Source: Aquila chrysaetos chrysaetos
Taxonomy: Eukaryota; Chordata; Aves; Accipitriformes; Accipitridae
Assembly (NCBI RefSeq): GCF_900496995.4
Contig: NC_044029.1
Location: 2,108,001-2,172,000 of the forward strand
Length of the DNA: 64,000 nt
Reading direction: 5' to 3'
The notes beneath the pieces were generated by a model. That model had not been told where the DNA came from. It saw nothing but the letters and a program-made list of their open reading frames with translations, and did not search any database. A program made the translations under genes and the position numbers. Shown piece by piece: positions 50,140 to 62,652 of the stretch (positions within the stretch are counted from its first letter, which is position 1; every line of letters begins with the position of its first letter).

Positions 50140-53100
50140 CTGCAAAATACATAAAATGCAGTTAAACGCTTTTCCTGTACAAACATGAGCAGTCTTTATC
50201 ATCGCTCCTGCAGAATTGGCATTCATTTTTCAGAAATTAGAATTTAATGCATGGAATTGGGCATGAAATGTAATTATACACAAAAGCAATTAGGTCATTT
50301 TCATTCTTTGCTACTTAGAACTAATCGTTATGCAGCTTTAATTTGACAGCTAAGACAATACACTAAGTACTACTGTGACATTTGCTTACATGCCCCATTT
50401 GTATCCCCAAGCCCTTTATATATTTAGTTAATGAACTCTTCAGAGCAAAACCCTTTTTTAATATGTGCTTTTTCCTTATCTAGAACAATGGCCTTCCAAT
50501 AATAATTATTCCTTTGGAAACTCCTGCAATTTAAAAAGTGGGAAATATTGCTAATGATGCAAATGGAAGGCAGATTAAAATTTATTTTAGTTTTTCTCAG
50601 CTGTGCCATTGTACTACTAGTGAAAATAAAGGTGACTCACAGGAGAAAAACATGCTAAATGCATACAGACTTGAAAGGAAAAAGCACCACAGCTCCAATG
50701 GAAACACTGCAGTAGTTTGTTCTTTCTCACCTGCTTCACTGGAGGTGTTATTGCAGTTGCTTGTGGCTTGAGAGGTTGCTGGCTTTTCAGTTTCTGTGCC
50801 TGTTCTTGTTCTTTAGCTAACTTTTGCTTCTCTTCAAGTGTAAGTGATGCCTTTAAAAGGGAAAGTACTGACACTAAGTTGCACAGAATGGGTATTCTTA
50901 CATTGATATTTTTATTTCATAAATAGCACTGCCATTTCAATAATATGTGGTAGAACAACACATATTATTTCACAAAAGGGAAAGTGGATAAGCACAAAAT
51001 CTATTATAAGATTTATCATATTGCTAAAAAGTACTTAAAGCAAATAAATACAGTATTAAGTAGCATAATGAGAAATTTGAGCAGATGTCAAATAAAGAGG
51101 CATCACAACAAAACTATTTTAGCTTTGTCTTCTTAATGTTGGACATAAGAAAAAGTGTTCTTCACAGTTTTTGTTTTTTCATGGTTACCAACTGGCACTT
51201 GATACAGAACTACAACTGACCATGGAGTTGGAAAGGGAATTTTATTCTAAGATTGCTTAAGAGGCTTTTCAGGATTTTAACTCTACTTTCGTTAACGATG
51301 AAGGATAAAATCATAAAATCATTCCGCCTTAGTCTAAAATTAGTGAGAGGGTTCAGATAACTAGAAATGGAAATGATAAAATGTATAGATTCTGGGGAGC
51401 CATTTACATAACTAATAGTATGAAAAGAATTTTACAATAGTTTATACTTATGTTTAATATTCTCTGTCATGTCATGCTTTTTCTTTGCTTTTTGTATTCA
51501 TCCCCATATTGACTGTTCATTTTCACTTAACTTTGAATTGTAAGGTAAATGTTAGTCTCTGCTACTACATGAAATTCTTCATCTTAGTATCTTCTCTGTT
51601 TGTGATTTTATCATAAAGTTGCCTATTTTGATTTTCCTATCTAAATCCACTGCTGAAGTTTCAGTTTCATTGAAATCTATAATTAAGGAGAAAGAAAATG
51701 ACCAAAAATTTATAATCCTAATGCTGCCTACTTTGTGCAAAGCTATTTTCAAGCAAAGGCTTTCACAGAAATTCAAGGATATGATTTGAACATTTTCCAG
51801 TGGACCTTCACACGTGACTATGTATGGTGCTGTGCTACACAAAAGCAGTTAGTTTTTCTTTTAAAGCTTTAAATATGGTAAATATTTACACATACTCTTT
51901 TTACGCAACAGTATCAGCCTTGTATTAAACAGACAGATGTAACAGGATTCCAAAACAAAGTAAAACACACCTTTTTCTGTTTTGATGACATCTCATTCTC
52001 TTTACTATCAGATGCACTAGTTAGAAGGTCAGTTCCACTAGTATTAAACACCTTGTCAATCTGTTTAAGTTCAAAGAAACAAAACTTAGTTATTTGAAAT
52101 GTTCTAATTTAACATAACATAAATATTGACTAAGTAATTTTAAATTTCAAATTTCTATATGTAACGCAATAAAATATTGTTGCTTACCTGATTACTTGTA
52201 CTACTAGATCTTGCCTCTTCAGACACGCTCATTTGGTTAGCAATATCCAAAGATCTATATAATGCAGAGTATACATTTTACAAAAAGGTAACTTTGCAGT
52301 CACATCCACAACACTAACTCAGCAATGCAGATTATTCTTCTGCATTTAAATAATACCAAAAAATTGCATTATGAGAGCACTACCATTTTTACAGAATGCC
52401 CGTAGGAGACTGGAAAATGTTAATATTCTAAATTGTAAAGATTTCCTAATGATCATTTCACACAGTCTTAGTTCCTCCTTCTGAATGGGGTGACACAGAC
52501 TTTGGGTAGCCCAAGTTAATTTGACTCAGAAATCTCACCTCGTATCAGACTCCATAAAATAGCTCTAAATATCTTCAAGTATCACTGCCTTCTAAAAGGC
52601 TGCAATGTTTATGTTTCTCCAGTATGGTGAATGTTCTCAATAACTACAGAAAAGCAACTTAGCATACAGAAGCAAGACTTAAACTGTACTAGTGGAGCTC
52701 AGTATGAAGTTTTACATTTAATGAATTAATTAAAAATTATTGACTCAAAATAATAAACAGTGACTGAACTGTATAAAAGTAAAGGATTTTATTCTATAAT
52801 ACCATTGACATCACAATATTATTATCATTCTAGGACTAATAAATCTTAGCTGACAACCGTGCTTATCTGAGGTAATTCTCAACTACTGAAGTAAGAATTA
52901 CCTAGATTTTTTATTGCTATGGCTAGAGTTTTCTCTCATTTGCTAAAAAATTAACTGAAATTTATCTCTGCTCACTTGTTCCTTCCCTAATACACATGTA
53001 AATAAACACTTACTTCTGTTGCTCTTGCATGACATGAAGTTGCTCCAGTTTTGTTTTATGTTCTGCCTCCAATCTATTAAGCATATCTTTTATAACACAA

Positions 53101-56100
53101 ATAAAAGAATTGAACTGTAAAAGAAATATACAAGAAGTCTGGATTTTGCAGTGATGGAATTCAGACATGTATAACTTAAAAGGCAATATCTCATAAAACT
53201 TACAATACACAGTCTCAGATAAACTGCACATTTTAAAATAATTTATAATCCACCTTCATATCATTCATTAGATACCCAACTACAAGCAGAGTGTATACCC
53301 AAAACAGTGAAAAGTATGTATTGCAAAAAAAACCCCAAACAGTGGGGCAACCCAGACAAAAAAACCACAGATGAATATTACCAGATTAATTTTCAAAAAA
53401 ATTCTTATGATTGCATTCCTACATTATCTGCAACATTTACAAACAAGAGCAAGGGAAGAAACATTAAGTTGTACTTTAGCTTTTAATCTGCATTGTAATT
53501 ATGTTAGTGGCTAACTGCTTTTGCAGGATATTTGGAAGGTGATAGTATTAATTTTGAAATTTTATACTAGATAAGTTAAATCCACTGAAAAATATCAAGC
53601 TTTAAACACGCAAATACAGTAATACTGGCAGGTTTTTTGGTTTTGTTTGTTTGCTTTTACAACAGACAGAAACATACAGTAGTGTATGAATTTTTCTCTG
53701 ACAACAGTTTAAATCTATTTTCTGACAATTTATCAAGTAAAAGCATGCAACATAGTCATGTTCCTACCTGATTGAGATTAAGATTGTTCTCAATACTAAG
53801 AGGAATCAGATGGGGCAATACTTTTCCTGCAAGCTGTTCTTTGGTAATTCCCAACTTCTTATGAGTAAATGTACATTTGTAAATACCTGACATAAAACAT
53901 CAAAATAGCAAAAATTGTTTAGTAAACGGTGTGAACAAAGTAGCCCAAGTATATAAAATTGATTTCAGCCCATCATTTCCAAATTACGGTTCACTTATCC
54001 ACTGTATCCACATAGAATTCAGGAGTAATACAACTGAAGTAAAAGATATACCGTCCCTCATTCTCAGACAGCAAATACAAGTCAAAGCTGCAAGGATTAA
54101 GGGAAACGGGCAGCTTTAAATTTGTACTGAGAGATGCCGTCTTGCTGATTTTGAGCAAATCAAAATAATGCTACCATCACATATTATTACAGTGTTTAAT
54201 GGGGGCTGCTGCCAGTACAGCTCAGCTTGTTGTTACAAATGGTCTTCTGCCTACTACTTTGTTGTCAGTAAGAGAAATGGCCACTGTCTTCCAGACTTGG
54301 CCACGTAGTCACACCTCTTGGCAGTGATTCTGGTCATTCCTTGAGCCCATTCCAGTTGTTAAAATCACACATCCTGAGTTAGGCAAGCACCAGAGTGGCA
54401 CAAGGAAAGCACAACTGGGAGTGAGGCTTCCCCTTCCAGAAGTAACAAGCCATTAGGGTTTGTCAACTATTTTGTGAAACCTCACCCAGACTATGCTCTA
54501 TTTCAGTGCAAAGGCAGCCATGTTTGCTTACATGTCCAACCAAATGAGTCTAACAAAACCTGCAGTGAAGAGCAGTAGATTTGTGTACAATGCAAGGGTG
54601 GTAAGAGAAGGCAATAGTAACATCTTAAAACCTCCAGCAGCGTCTGAAAGAAGACAGACCATATACTCTTTTGAGGAAAACAGCCTCTCTGGCTGCATGG
54701 ACCATACAGTCCATGAAAGTGTCACAGCCCAAGAACTGCAATGAGTACTCAGAACTGCATTGGGCCTTGAAGACTACAAATACATGTACTAGTGTTCGGA
54801 AGCACCCGCAATACATAAGGTAACTGAACAGGGGCATACTTACAGGAAGGTTTTAGCAGTCATTTTAGCGATACCCTATGTAAACATTATCAATGATAAT
54901 ATAGAAAGCTTTCATATTTACAACATCAAAGCACAAAAGAGGAGAAAGTTGAAAGTATTAATTACCTAAAATTCCCATTAGCACTGCAGGTTCCTTGGAT
55001 GGAATTTGTTGTAGGAAGGGCAAAATATCATCAAGCACAAACCATTTATCCAAGTACTCCAAAATCTTGCCTAAGCACACTAGTGAGTTTACCCGGACCT
55101 GTGAAGTATGATAAGAATTAAACAAACTCTTTATTATATTTTTGCCTAAGGAAAAAAACCCCTTACAGAACTCATACTTGGAAGAAAACAGGCACTACTG
55201 AAACTACAACCTTTATATCTGAAAATTCAAGACAAGTTAAAAAACCTCTTTTGTATCATAAAAGGAAAATACATATAGTTACACACTGCTCAAATCCTTG
55301 GCTTTTCTGCATGACAAACACTGTTAACATATATTATTGTGGAACACACTTCAACACTTTTTACAGTATTATTAACACAATAAGTTGTTAACAACTTTAA
55401 AAATTGTTAGAGTAAAAAAGTAAACAGTGCTTTTGTATTTGTAAAAAGTAAAAAAAAAAAAAAAAAAAAATCTCAAAAAGAAAACGGAGCACGTTGATGG
55501 GCTTTACTTTAAAGACACAACAGCAGAAAAGCCAAAGTAGTTAAAGGTAACAACATTTTCTGAGGAGTGACAGATAAAATTATTAAGATACTTACAGCAA
55601 GAGAGGAAGTTTGCAAACATGCATTTTTGATTCTTGGAATTAATGAATTTTTCATTGATGGGTAATCTATCAAATTGGCAAACGTAGGAATTATATTTAG
55701 GCAAAGCTCCTATAAAAAAAAATTCTGCATAAGTTTAAAAAGAAACATGCAAGTTTATTACAAAATTAGTACTAATATTACTCAAGATCAAATTAGTTTA
55801 AAATGTCTTCTTAAGCTTTCCTTTTAAGGAAATATTTAAGGAAATATCATGTTCAACTAACCTGACCTTAATCTATCAGACTCACTTAAAAATAGCCAGA
55901 ATAATAAAGCATCATGATATGTATATAGAACACTGGAAAATAGATTTCAGAAAGAGTATTCATAAATTTATAGTAAAATATTTGGATAACAAGAATATCT
56001 TACATTTTCACAAAACACCTTTAAATAAAAACCTGCTTTTATTACATTGAACTTTAACATTTTCCTACATAAGTCAAGCAAATTTGAATGACTACTATCA

Positions 56101-59100
56101 ACAACACTGCAGCAGCATAATGATAGGCTGAAAGATAAAGGAGCATATCTAGATTAAATATACTAAAGCAACAGAGAAAAAAAAAATACCCAATTTCAGA
56201 CCAATCTCAAAAAAAATAAGAGACAGCAATATTAAGTATATGCTGCAAATAAATACCTGAGTAACCAAACTACTAATGCAGAAGAGAGACTCACGCGAGG
56301 TATTTAGAAACAAAACCCTTTCTCCATAATATTGCAAAGGCTTTGCAAAGGTAAAAGTCACATCTGATTATCCAAATCCTTCTTTAAGAAATATTTTGTT
56401 TGTGTATCTCCCCCTCCCACTCTTGAATGCCTTTGGGTAACTGGAAGTTAATTCCAGCAGAAGAATGTTTTAAAAAAAAAAAAAAAGAAGAACGTTAGAA
56501 AGGTAGAGAAAGCATAAAGAGAAAAATTAAAATATGGATACATAAAAATGTCACCAGAAGGTATATTAATATGATTTTACAGCAAATCAGGTCTTCCAAG
56601 GTCAGCACGCATGTTCTTACCAGTAGGACCTCAGAATAAGCCACCTCTCATTGACTGGTAAGAGCATGCATGCCTGCATACTTTCTCTGCTGCACAGGCA
56701 ATGTAGTATAATTGCACATCCTACTTTTTGCTATCGTGGCTAGCAGAAATTTAGGATAAGAGCAGTAGAACAACAGTCAAGTGGTTACTCCCTGGAAAAT
56801 AAGGGAACTAAATTTCATTTTACTAAAACAAGTTTTCTTTAATAAAACATTACTCTCTTTCAACATTCAGGATTATTGCTCAGCTTTAGCTTTTTTTTTT
56901 TTCAAGTAAACAAACACATGCGTATACAAAAAGCTGGCACATCAGCTTAAAGAAAAGAGAAAAAAATTGTTTTAAATAAAGGCTGCAGTTACTATACCTG
57001 GATCTGAATTGAAGGTGCTTCCAAGGCTCTATAAACCATTGGTAGAACACTGTTCTTTATTTCATCTGGTGGAGTTTTGGTTAGAAGCAAGTCCATTTTT
57101 TGCAGGAAGATCAACAAGATCTATTAAAAGAAAGACAATTCAGAAGCCAAAAGTTTTAACTCCAGAAACACATACTTAAAATTTAAAGTGTGTTGTATCA
57201 TATCATAAAAACTTCAGAAGTTTTCTTGTAACTCAGTAAATGTGATCACTTACCATGTTGCTTGCCTGAAGGCATGGAAGACAAAAAACACTTTGACATA
57301 TTATTGCATTTTAAAAACAGCAAATAAAAATCAAACAAAATATGCATGTTCTAGACTAAACCTTCTGGAATAAGAAATCATAACGGCTACGGAAGGAGTT
57401 CTTGTTTCTATTTACAACATGGTCTTTTGTTAAAATCCACCCACAGAAAATCTTTTTACACACATCACTATTGAAAAAGCTAAACTTTAAAAAAACTATG
57501 GCTCAAATGCTGTCCCCTCAAAGCATTTGATCACAACTTCACATATAAAAGCGGTATTCCACCTGTATCTAGAATCAAAATAGGGACACAATGAAAAGAC
57601 TGTTACAGCTACTATATGGACACAAAATACCTTTATTCTATTTCACAGGGAAATTGTGTATCATAAAATGACAAATCCCAAACAAAAAAATTCACATCAC
57701 GTTAACCTAAAAAGCAACACTAGAACAGCATATTGGATATATTGGATTCATCTTGCTTAGGCTTAGTCATCTAAAAGTTAGCTGCTATTCTAAGTTACTC
57801 ATCCAGGCTCAGTCTCCAATACAGAGCGTGATGTAACTCTTAAGACTCATGTCTCATCTCAGATAGGCGAGACAACATGCTACAGGTGACTTTGACTATC
57901 CATTGGTATCTAGACTCCTTTTAGAAAATAGGTCAGTCGAGGTGGATAAATCGTGGTGAATGGTACCACATTAATAATAAAAAGCCAAGTATTTAATAGG
58001 AGGAAAAGATTTCATGCTTCTATGTCAAATAAACAGAAGCATCAAAGTGTAGAAATAAAAGTGTACCAAGACCACATTACAAGTTTCCCCCTTTCATTTG
58101 CTTTCCTTTACAGGGAAGAAAAAGAAATTCTTTTAAACTGCAGCTAATGTGTGTTTGCTTATTGTTTATTTATAATTACCTAAACTGTACACATACACAC
58201 ACATACTCCCTCAATCATTCCATGAACATTAATTCTGATGCAATATCCCCAAATTTGGGAGAATAGGGTGAGATGGACCAGATCAGTTCTAAAGTTAAGA
58301 TTTTACAATTATTCTTGAATAAAGAATTTTTATTTGTCCTAAACTTGGCTTTTTCAAACCTACATGCGCTCATAACACTGTTCTTCTCTCATGTAGCAAC
58401 CCTGTAATACTGTGACATGACATCTTCTATGTTAGTTAAATGTATAGTTTTGGAGGATAGTCTGATTGTTCCTGCAAATTTGAAAAGGACATGAATGAAA
58501 CCTGTTATTTAACAACTAGAAAAGCTCCTTTAAAATAAGAACCAGACGTTTGAACACGTAACAGACTGCTTTTAAGTTAAACGTTGTACTATATAGTTAT
58601 TTAGATTTCACAGAAGCAGTTCAGCTGTTTTCCACGGGTTGTCAATGCTTTTCAACTAAGATAACATAAAGCTGAATCGCTTTTGATATCTCTCTCTACC
58701 GTCTTTAACTAGAAAGTGGTTCATGCTGTTCCAATGAACCCCTTTTATTTTTAGCTTTCTAAGGTCATATTTGATACTTTCTATCTATCTAAATAGATAC
58801 TAAGATTTTAACAGTCACAGATTCACACGCACCAGCTAATAAGCAAGCAGCAGCAGTTGCACTCTAAACAATAACGCTAAAGATGTGCTTCATTCATTAA
58901 TACAGAGCCCGGTACTTGTCAGGGTACGCTTTGGTGTACTGAATTAGAATATGAATTCACAGCACATCATATGCTAACTCTCTATAGATTCCCCTACATA
59001 TAAATTAAGGGTTTGTCTACACTGGGAAGCTATGTCATAGTAAGTTAGGATGTTAATTTACAGCACACCCGTTACTCCATGCTAACTCCAAGAGTACGAA

Positions 59101-61623
59101 GTGAATGACTGGTTTAAATAAATATTCCATTTTCATATTATAAATTCCCTCACACAAAGACACTATGAACACTGGATAATAATTTCTTCATACTGAATTA
59201 CAGCAGCTTCCCTATGATACATTCACTTCCTAACTCAAGTAGCCTATGAAAGCCAAGCAACAGACCCCTCATACAAATCTAAAACCTCTTGAGAGCGCGT
59301 TTGGAAGAAACACTGGCACCTTCCTCATCCGCCCCTCTCCATGAGTTACAAACACACAGGAACTGAACGTTTTTGCCTTGCACAAAGACAGTCAGATCTA
59401 GAATTCTGTCCTCTGGCAGCCTGAACCTTTATTTTTTTTTTTTTCCCCTAAATTGCTGGTATATCAACTTTGAAAACCTGTCCAAGATTACTTAAACTTT
59501 GCCATACTAAAAAGACCACAGAAATAATGGTAGAAAAAGCCATCTAGTACTTAGTGTGCATTAAAAACGTCAACATAAGAATTTAATATATAGTATCTAG
59601 AAAGCTAGAGAAAAACTTTGCAAAGCTTGCTCTTTATGAGCAGACCCCAAGTCTGTATTTTGCTTCCCTTATTTCTCAAGAAATAAAACAGCTTTTGTGC
59701 CCATTATGCTCCAGATATAACTTTGAGACAAACTTTTTGCTGTGAGGATTGTCTCACAAATCTGCCCTTAAAGGTAGCAAAACACAATGTTACCTTTTAG
59801 GATGAAACGGCACAAATAAGATGTTCACTGGCTTTTGGTTGGTTAGATGTTTAATTTTTTCAAAACAACAACAAAGGTAACATAAAGCCTCAGTGTACCA
59901 AAAGTAAACAGCATTAAGTAATTCTAATTTTCTGAGGTATTCTCAGTTACACAACTGTCCCCCTTCCCCCCCTCCGCAGTATAATGAGAGTTCTCTGATC
60001 CGGTTTTCTGAAACCCAGAAATAAAAGATCTTCTTGTTCATTCCTATGTTTATCTTGCCCCTTAAGTGCTCTGCAGAGAAATAATAGCATCCTGCAGTAA
60101 AACAAGGTGAGCTAGTAGGAATGCGTAGCTGCCTTTTATCTGTGGAGGCACAATGCCTAACTTAGTGACAGAGTTCTCAGGAATCATCATGCACATGGTG
60201 TTGACAAAAGGATGCAAATGTTTTGCTCCTTTACAGTAATGATAATGTCTTACTACTTTTATGCACGTAAACAACAGAAAAAAGCATATTTTACTCACAT
60301 AATACATTTGTCAAAATGAAACTAATTCAGAAATTTGTGCACAGCCCTCCAATAAATACTATTTTAGTATTATCAATAAACAACACTTTTAAGAAGTCCC
60401 AAAGTTATAACTTTTCCACCCCATGATCCCAGTGCCAGCAATCTGGATACAAGAAAAAAGAAAAAAGTCATAGGTTCAGCTACTGGTAGAGTATGTGCAA
60501 ACACTGTACTGTACAACCCTGCTCAGTTAGGCTAGGTAAGTGATAAAATGCTTACAAATATACCTTCTACAACCAACCAAAAATAAGAATTGAGTGGTAA
60601 ATTAAATGTTTCCTTTTTTGCTAATCTAATCTCATCTCTAAATGCAAATATACCCTCAGAAAACCCATCTAAAAAAGCAGGGGTAGAGGCCTTGTGAATT
60701 TCCTGGAAAAAATCTATTTTGTATGAATCAAGACTGACTGCCTGGACAGCTATAGAGCAGGTTGGGCAATCAGTGTGAAGCTGGAAAAGGGAAATAGAAC
60801 AATTAGTCATTTTTCAGGGGAAAAAACACCAAAGAGAAAAATTGTAATCTGAACAATATTAACATACCTGGATTGGTTCTTGCTGCTTAAAAACAGGACC
60901 AAGATCAGGCAGAATGAGCCTGATATATTCTTCTTTGGTGCATTCCTCAGCAATTAGGAGAACATTAGGCAAGACAAAGGGTACCATATCAGGATTCACA
61001 AATTCAGAAGTCAAGCAAGGCAAAATTCGCTGTATTATAACACGCTAAAAGAAAAAAAGCAAGAATGCATCACATTGTACTGCATTGCAGTAAGTTACTA
61101 ACATGCCAGCTCAACAGCTTTTGTATTAACCTAATTATTTACAAAAAAAGCAGACAGACAATTTTCAACTTTGAACTCTTATTTTCACAGTATACTCTAG
61201 CTAATTTACACTGTGCTACTTTGCTTACTTTTCTCTGTTTGCACTGAAAATGTAACTGGAGACTGTAACAACTGCGAAGGTCAACAAAAAGCAATTAACT
61301 GTACAGAAAATAGGACTTTTAGCCACATACATGAATTATGAAAACCTTATTCTATACGCTTTCTTAAAAAAGACCCTTAAAAAAGACCCTATCACCCCCA
61401 GAAAATAATCAGTTTTTCTATACCCCATCACTCACTTAAACACATAATCCTACTATACCTCCCTGTAAAACTCCAGGTACATTCCCTAAATGGGATTCTG
61501 CTAAGAAATAAGTATTTACACTGTGGAAGTCTACTGCAGAGTTAGACATCCTTAAATGCTTTTGAAATCAATAAAGAGAAATACACAGTTCAAGGGCACA
61601 GTCCCTTCCCTCATAAAATATAC

Positions 61624-61658
<35 letters not shown>

Positions 61659-62652
61659 AAGAAAAGAATGTCCTAAAGGTGATTAGGTCTGTCAGTGGCT
61701 GTCTAAAGTTAGGTGAAATACATCCCATCTATTTCCAAATTCAAAGGATCAACGATTTCTGATCAAAGGAAAAAATTACTAAATTAAAAAGAAGAGAGTA
61801 TTAAACATGAAGTCTGAATTTTGCACTGTGTAGTTCAAAACAGAATTAAAAATAAAGAAATTTAACACAATGGTTGAGAAGTTCAGCTATTCTATTATGT
61901 ATTAAACTAATACTATTTTTCTATCACATATGTATTATGCCTTATATAAATTAAAGAATACCACAAAAGGAAAAGGAGTCAGTCTAGACATAGTGTCTAA
62001 CTCTACACAGAAGAAATCTGTAATGACAGACATTTGCCTTTGAGGCTTCTGGGCGCTGCTAGCACAAGAAAGCACTTAGTCTGTTAAGGGAAGGAAGCTT
62101 TGCATCATTCAACATTAAAGTACTGCCTTGCTATGAAAAAACTTGAAGCAATCTTACTGGGAGAAAAGGTGGCAAGATGACTTCAAAGAGCTATGATAAA
62201 ATCTGGAAACAAAGGGAAAGCCTTGTAAGTGGAGGGAAGACAACTCCCTTTCAAAGCAGGATGAACTACAAGAGGACATGCAAATGATGGTGCCTTATAC
62301 TGATAGCACAATTTGACATGTTCCATTTAAAGAATTATTGATAGCTGAGGAGTATTTCCACACCAATTATTTTCTAATCTTCCCTTCTTTCCTACTACTC
62401 CATTCTGACAGTCTCATGGCAGTCTACTATGGTACAGTGCTACACAAAGTTCAGCATTCCAAGATTTAGAATGTTAACAGATGTTCATATATTTTTAAAC
62501 TATTTCAAGACATCATACAGACATACCTTAGGTAGTTTTGGCAGAACCTTTGGTAGCCCTTTAAAAAACTGTGATTTCTGAAGGTTATCCCTTTGAAATA
62601 ATGAATCAAAATACTGAAGCGTCATTGCTCCTACATCATCGAAGAATGGTAT
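49489..62652 (-). CDS. SCYL2: SCYL2 (CVAK104), 3' part, 11 coding exons
   Basis: SCY1-like pseudokinase 2 is a cytosolic protein of clathrin-coated vesicles that associates with clathrin and AP-2 and acts in endosome/trans-Golgi traffic. Loss causes arthrogryposis in people. Exons in the window are 62527-62652, 60868-61044, 56998-57120, 55596-55709, 54966-55098, 53768-53886, 53014-53114, 52188-52254, 51971-52060, 50731-50850 and 49489-50139. They total 1821 nt, 606 codons plus TAA, with GT-AG introns and consistent phases. Compared with about 930 residues in mammals, the missing N-terminal third (the kinase-like domain) lies beyond the right edge. The encoded part runs from the helical HEAT-like repeat region, through charged helices, into a long Ser/Asn/Gln/Pro-rich disordered tail. 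The tail has an NPF tripeptide and ends DLKDLFG. No broken exon was seen. Confidence 0.96.
50731..50850 (-). CDS. SCYL2: SCYL2 coding exon, Lys/Gln/Glu-rich helix
   Basis: 40 codons: ASLTLEEKQKLAKEQEQAQK and LKSQQPLKPQATAITPPVKQ. A strongly conserved charged helix followed by a proline-rich linker. The donor is AAGCAG/GTGAGA. Confidence 0.96.
51971..52060 (-). CDS. SCYL2: SCYL2 short coding exon
   Basis: 30 codons: IDKVFNTSGTDLLTSASDSK and ENEMSSKQKK. Variable compared with mammals as recalled. The DLL tripeptide could contribute to clathrin or adaptor contacts, which is inference only. Confidence 0.94.
52188..52254 (-). CDS. SCYL2: SCYL2 short coding exon
   Basis: 67 nt: completes Lys, then SLDIANQMSVSEEARSSSTS and NQ. 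Linker between the charged helix and the disordered tail. Its small size makes it easy to miss, but phase and splice sites (TATATAG/ATCTTT; AATCAG/GTAAGC) agree. Confidence 0.95.
53014..53114 (-). CDS. SCYL2: SCYL2 coding exon, charged helix
   Basis: 33 codons plus two bases: FNSFICVIKDMLNRLEAEHK and TKLEQLHVMQEQQ. A charged heptad-like helix, probable coiled coil. The acceptor is TTTTACAG/TTCAAT and the donor CAGAA/GTAAGT. Confidence 0.96.
53768..53886 (-). CDS. SCYL2: SCYL2 coding exon, end of helical repeats
   Basis: Completes the glycine codon, then 39 codons: IYKCTFTHKKLGITKEQLAG and KVLPHLIPLSIENNLNLNQ. The acceptor is ATGTCAG/GTATTT and the donor AATCAG/GTAGGA. Confidence 0.97.
54966..55098 (-). 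CDS. SCYL2: SCYL2 coding exon, HEAT-like region
   Basis: 44 codons plus one base: VRVNSLVCLGKILEYLDKWF, VLDDILPFLQQIPSKEPAVL and MGIL. One further helical repeat. The acceptor is TTCACAG/GTCCGG. Confidence 0.97.
55596..55709 (-). CDS. SCYL2: SCYL2 coding exon, HEAT-like region
   Basis: 38 codons: ELCLNIIPTFANLIDYPSMK and NSLIPRIKNACLQTSSLA. The acceptor is TTATAG/GAGCTT and the donor CTTGCT/GTAAGT. Other open frames across it are shadows. Confidence 0.97.
56998..57120 (-). CDS. SCYL2: SCYL2 coding exon, HEAT-like region
   Basis: 41 codons: ILLIFLQKMDLLLTKTPPDE, IKNSVLPMVYRALEAPSIQI, Q. Joins in phase 0 to the exons on both sides, and is essentially identical to the mammalian protein as recalled. 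Confidence 0.97.
57121..60867 (-). other. SCYL2: SCYL2 introns (summary, marked at the largest)
   Basis: The 3.7-kb intron holds a pair of imperfect repeats at 58.94-59.09 kb and a T-run near 59432. Other introns are 61045-62526 (A-rich tract at 61627-61660), 55710-56997, 55099-55595 (21-A run at 55450), 53887-54965, 53115-53767, 52255-53013, 52061-52187, 50851-51970 and 50140-50730. The partial one at 62653-64000 continues past the window. No nested gene or RNA was recognised in them. Confidence 0.85.
58944..59089. repeat. Diverged direct-repeat pair, possible DNA-transposon relic
   Basis: Copy 1 (58944-58980) and copy 2 (59045-59089) share ttag.at.t.aatt.acagcaca and end atgctaactc. Between them lies ttaagggtttgtctacactg, resembling terminal motifs of hAT-type nonautonomous elements of reptiles as I remember them. 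Old and diverged. Confidence 0.3.
60868..61044 (-). CDS. SCYL2: SCYL2 coding exon, HEAT-like region
   Basis: 59 codons with RILPCLTSEFVNPDMVPFVL, PNVLLIAEECTKEEYIRLIL and PDLGPVFKQQEPIQ. Amphipathic helices typical of the SCY1-family HEAT repeats. The acceptor is CTTTTAG/CGTGTT and the donor ATCCAG/GTATGT. Confidence 0.97.
62527..62652 (-). CDS. SCYL2: SCYL2 coding exon (first in window)
   Basis: 42 codons beginning IPFFDDVGAMTLQYFDSLFQ, then KGLPKVLPKLPK. Start of the helical repeat region after the pseudokinase domain. The acceptor is TTTTTAG/ATACCA and the donor CTAAG/GTATGT. The preceding exon was not found in 62653-64000. Confidence 0.96.

Noticed and set aside
60532..60810. Minus-strand frame between two SCYL2 exons
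   Set aside because: The flanking exons already join in phase to the known protein, the frame has no match in recalled SCYL2, and no clear splice pair bounds it.
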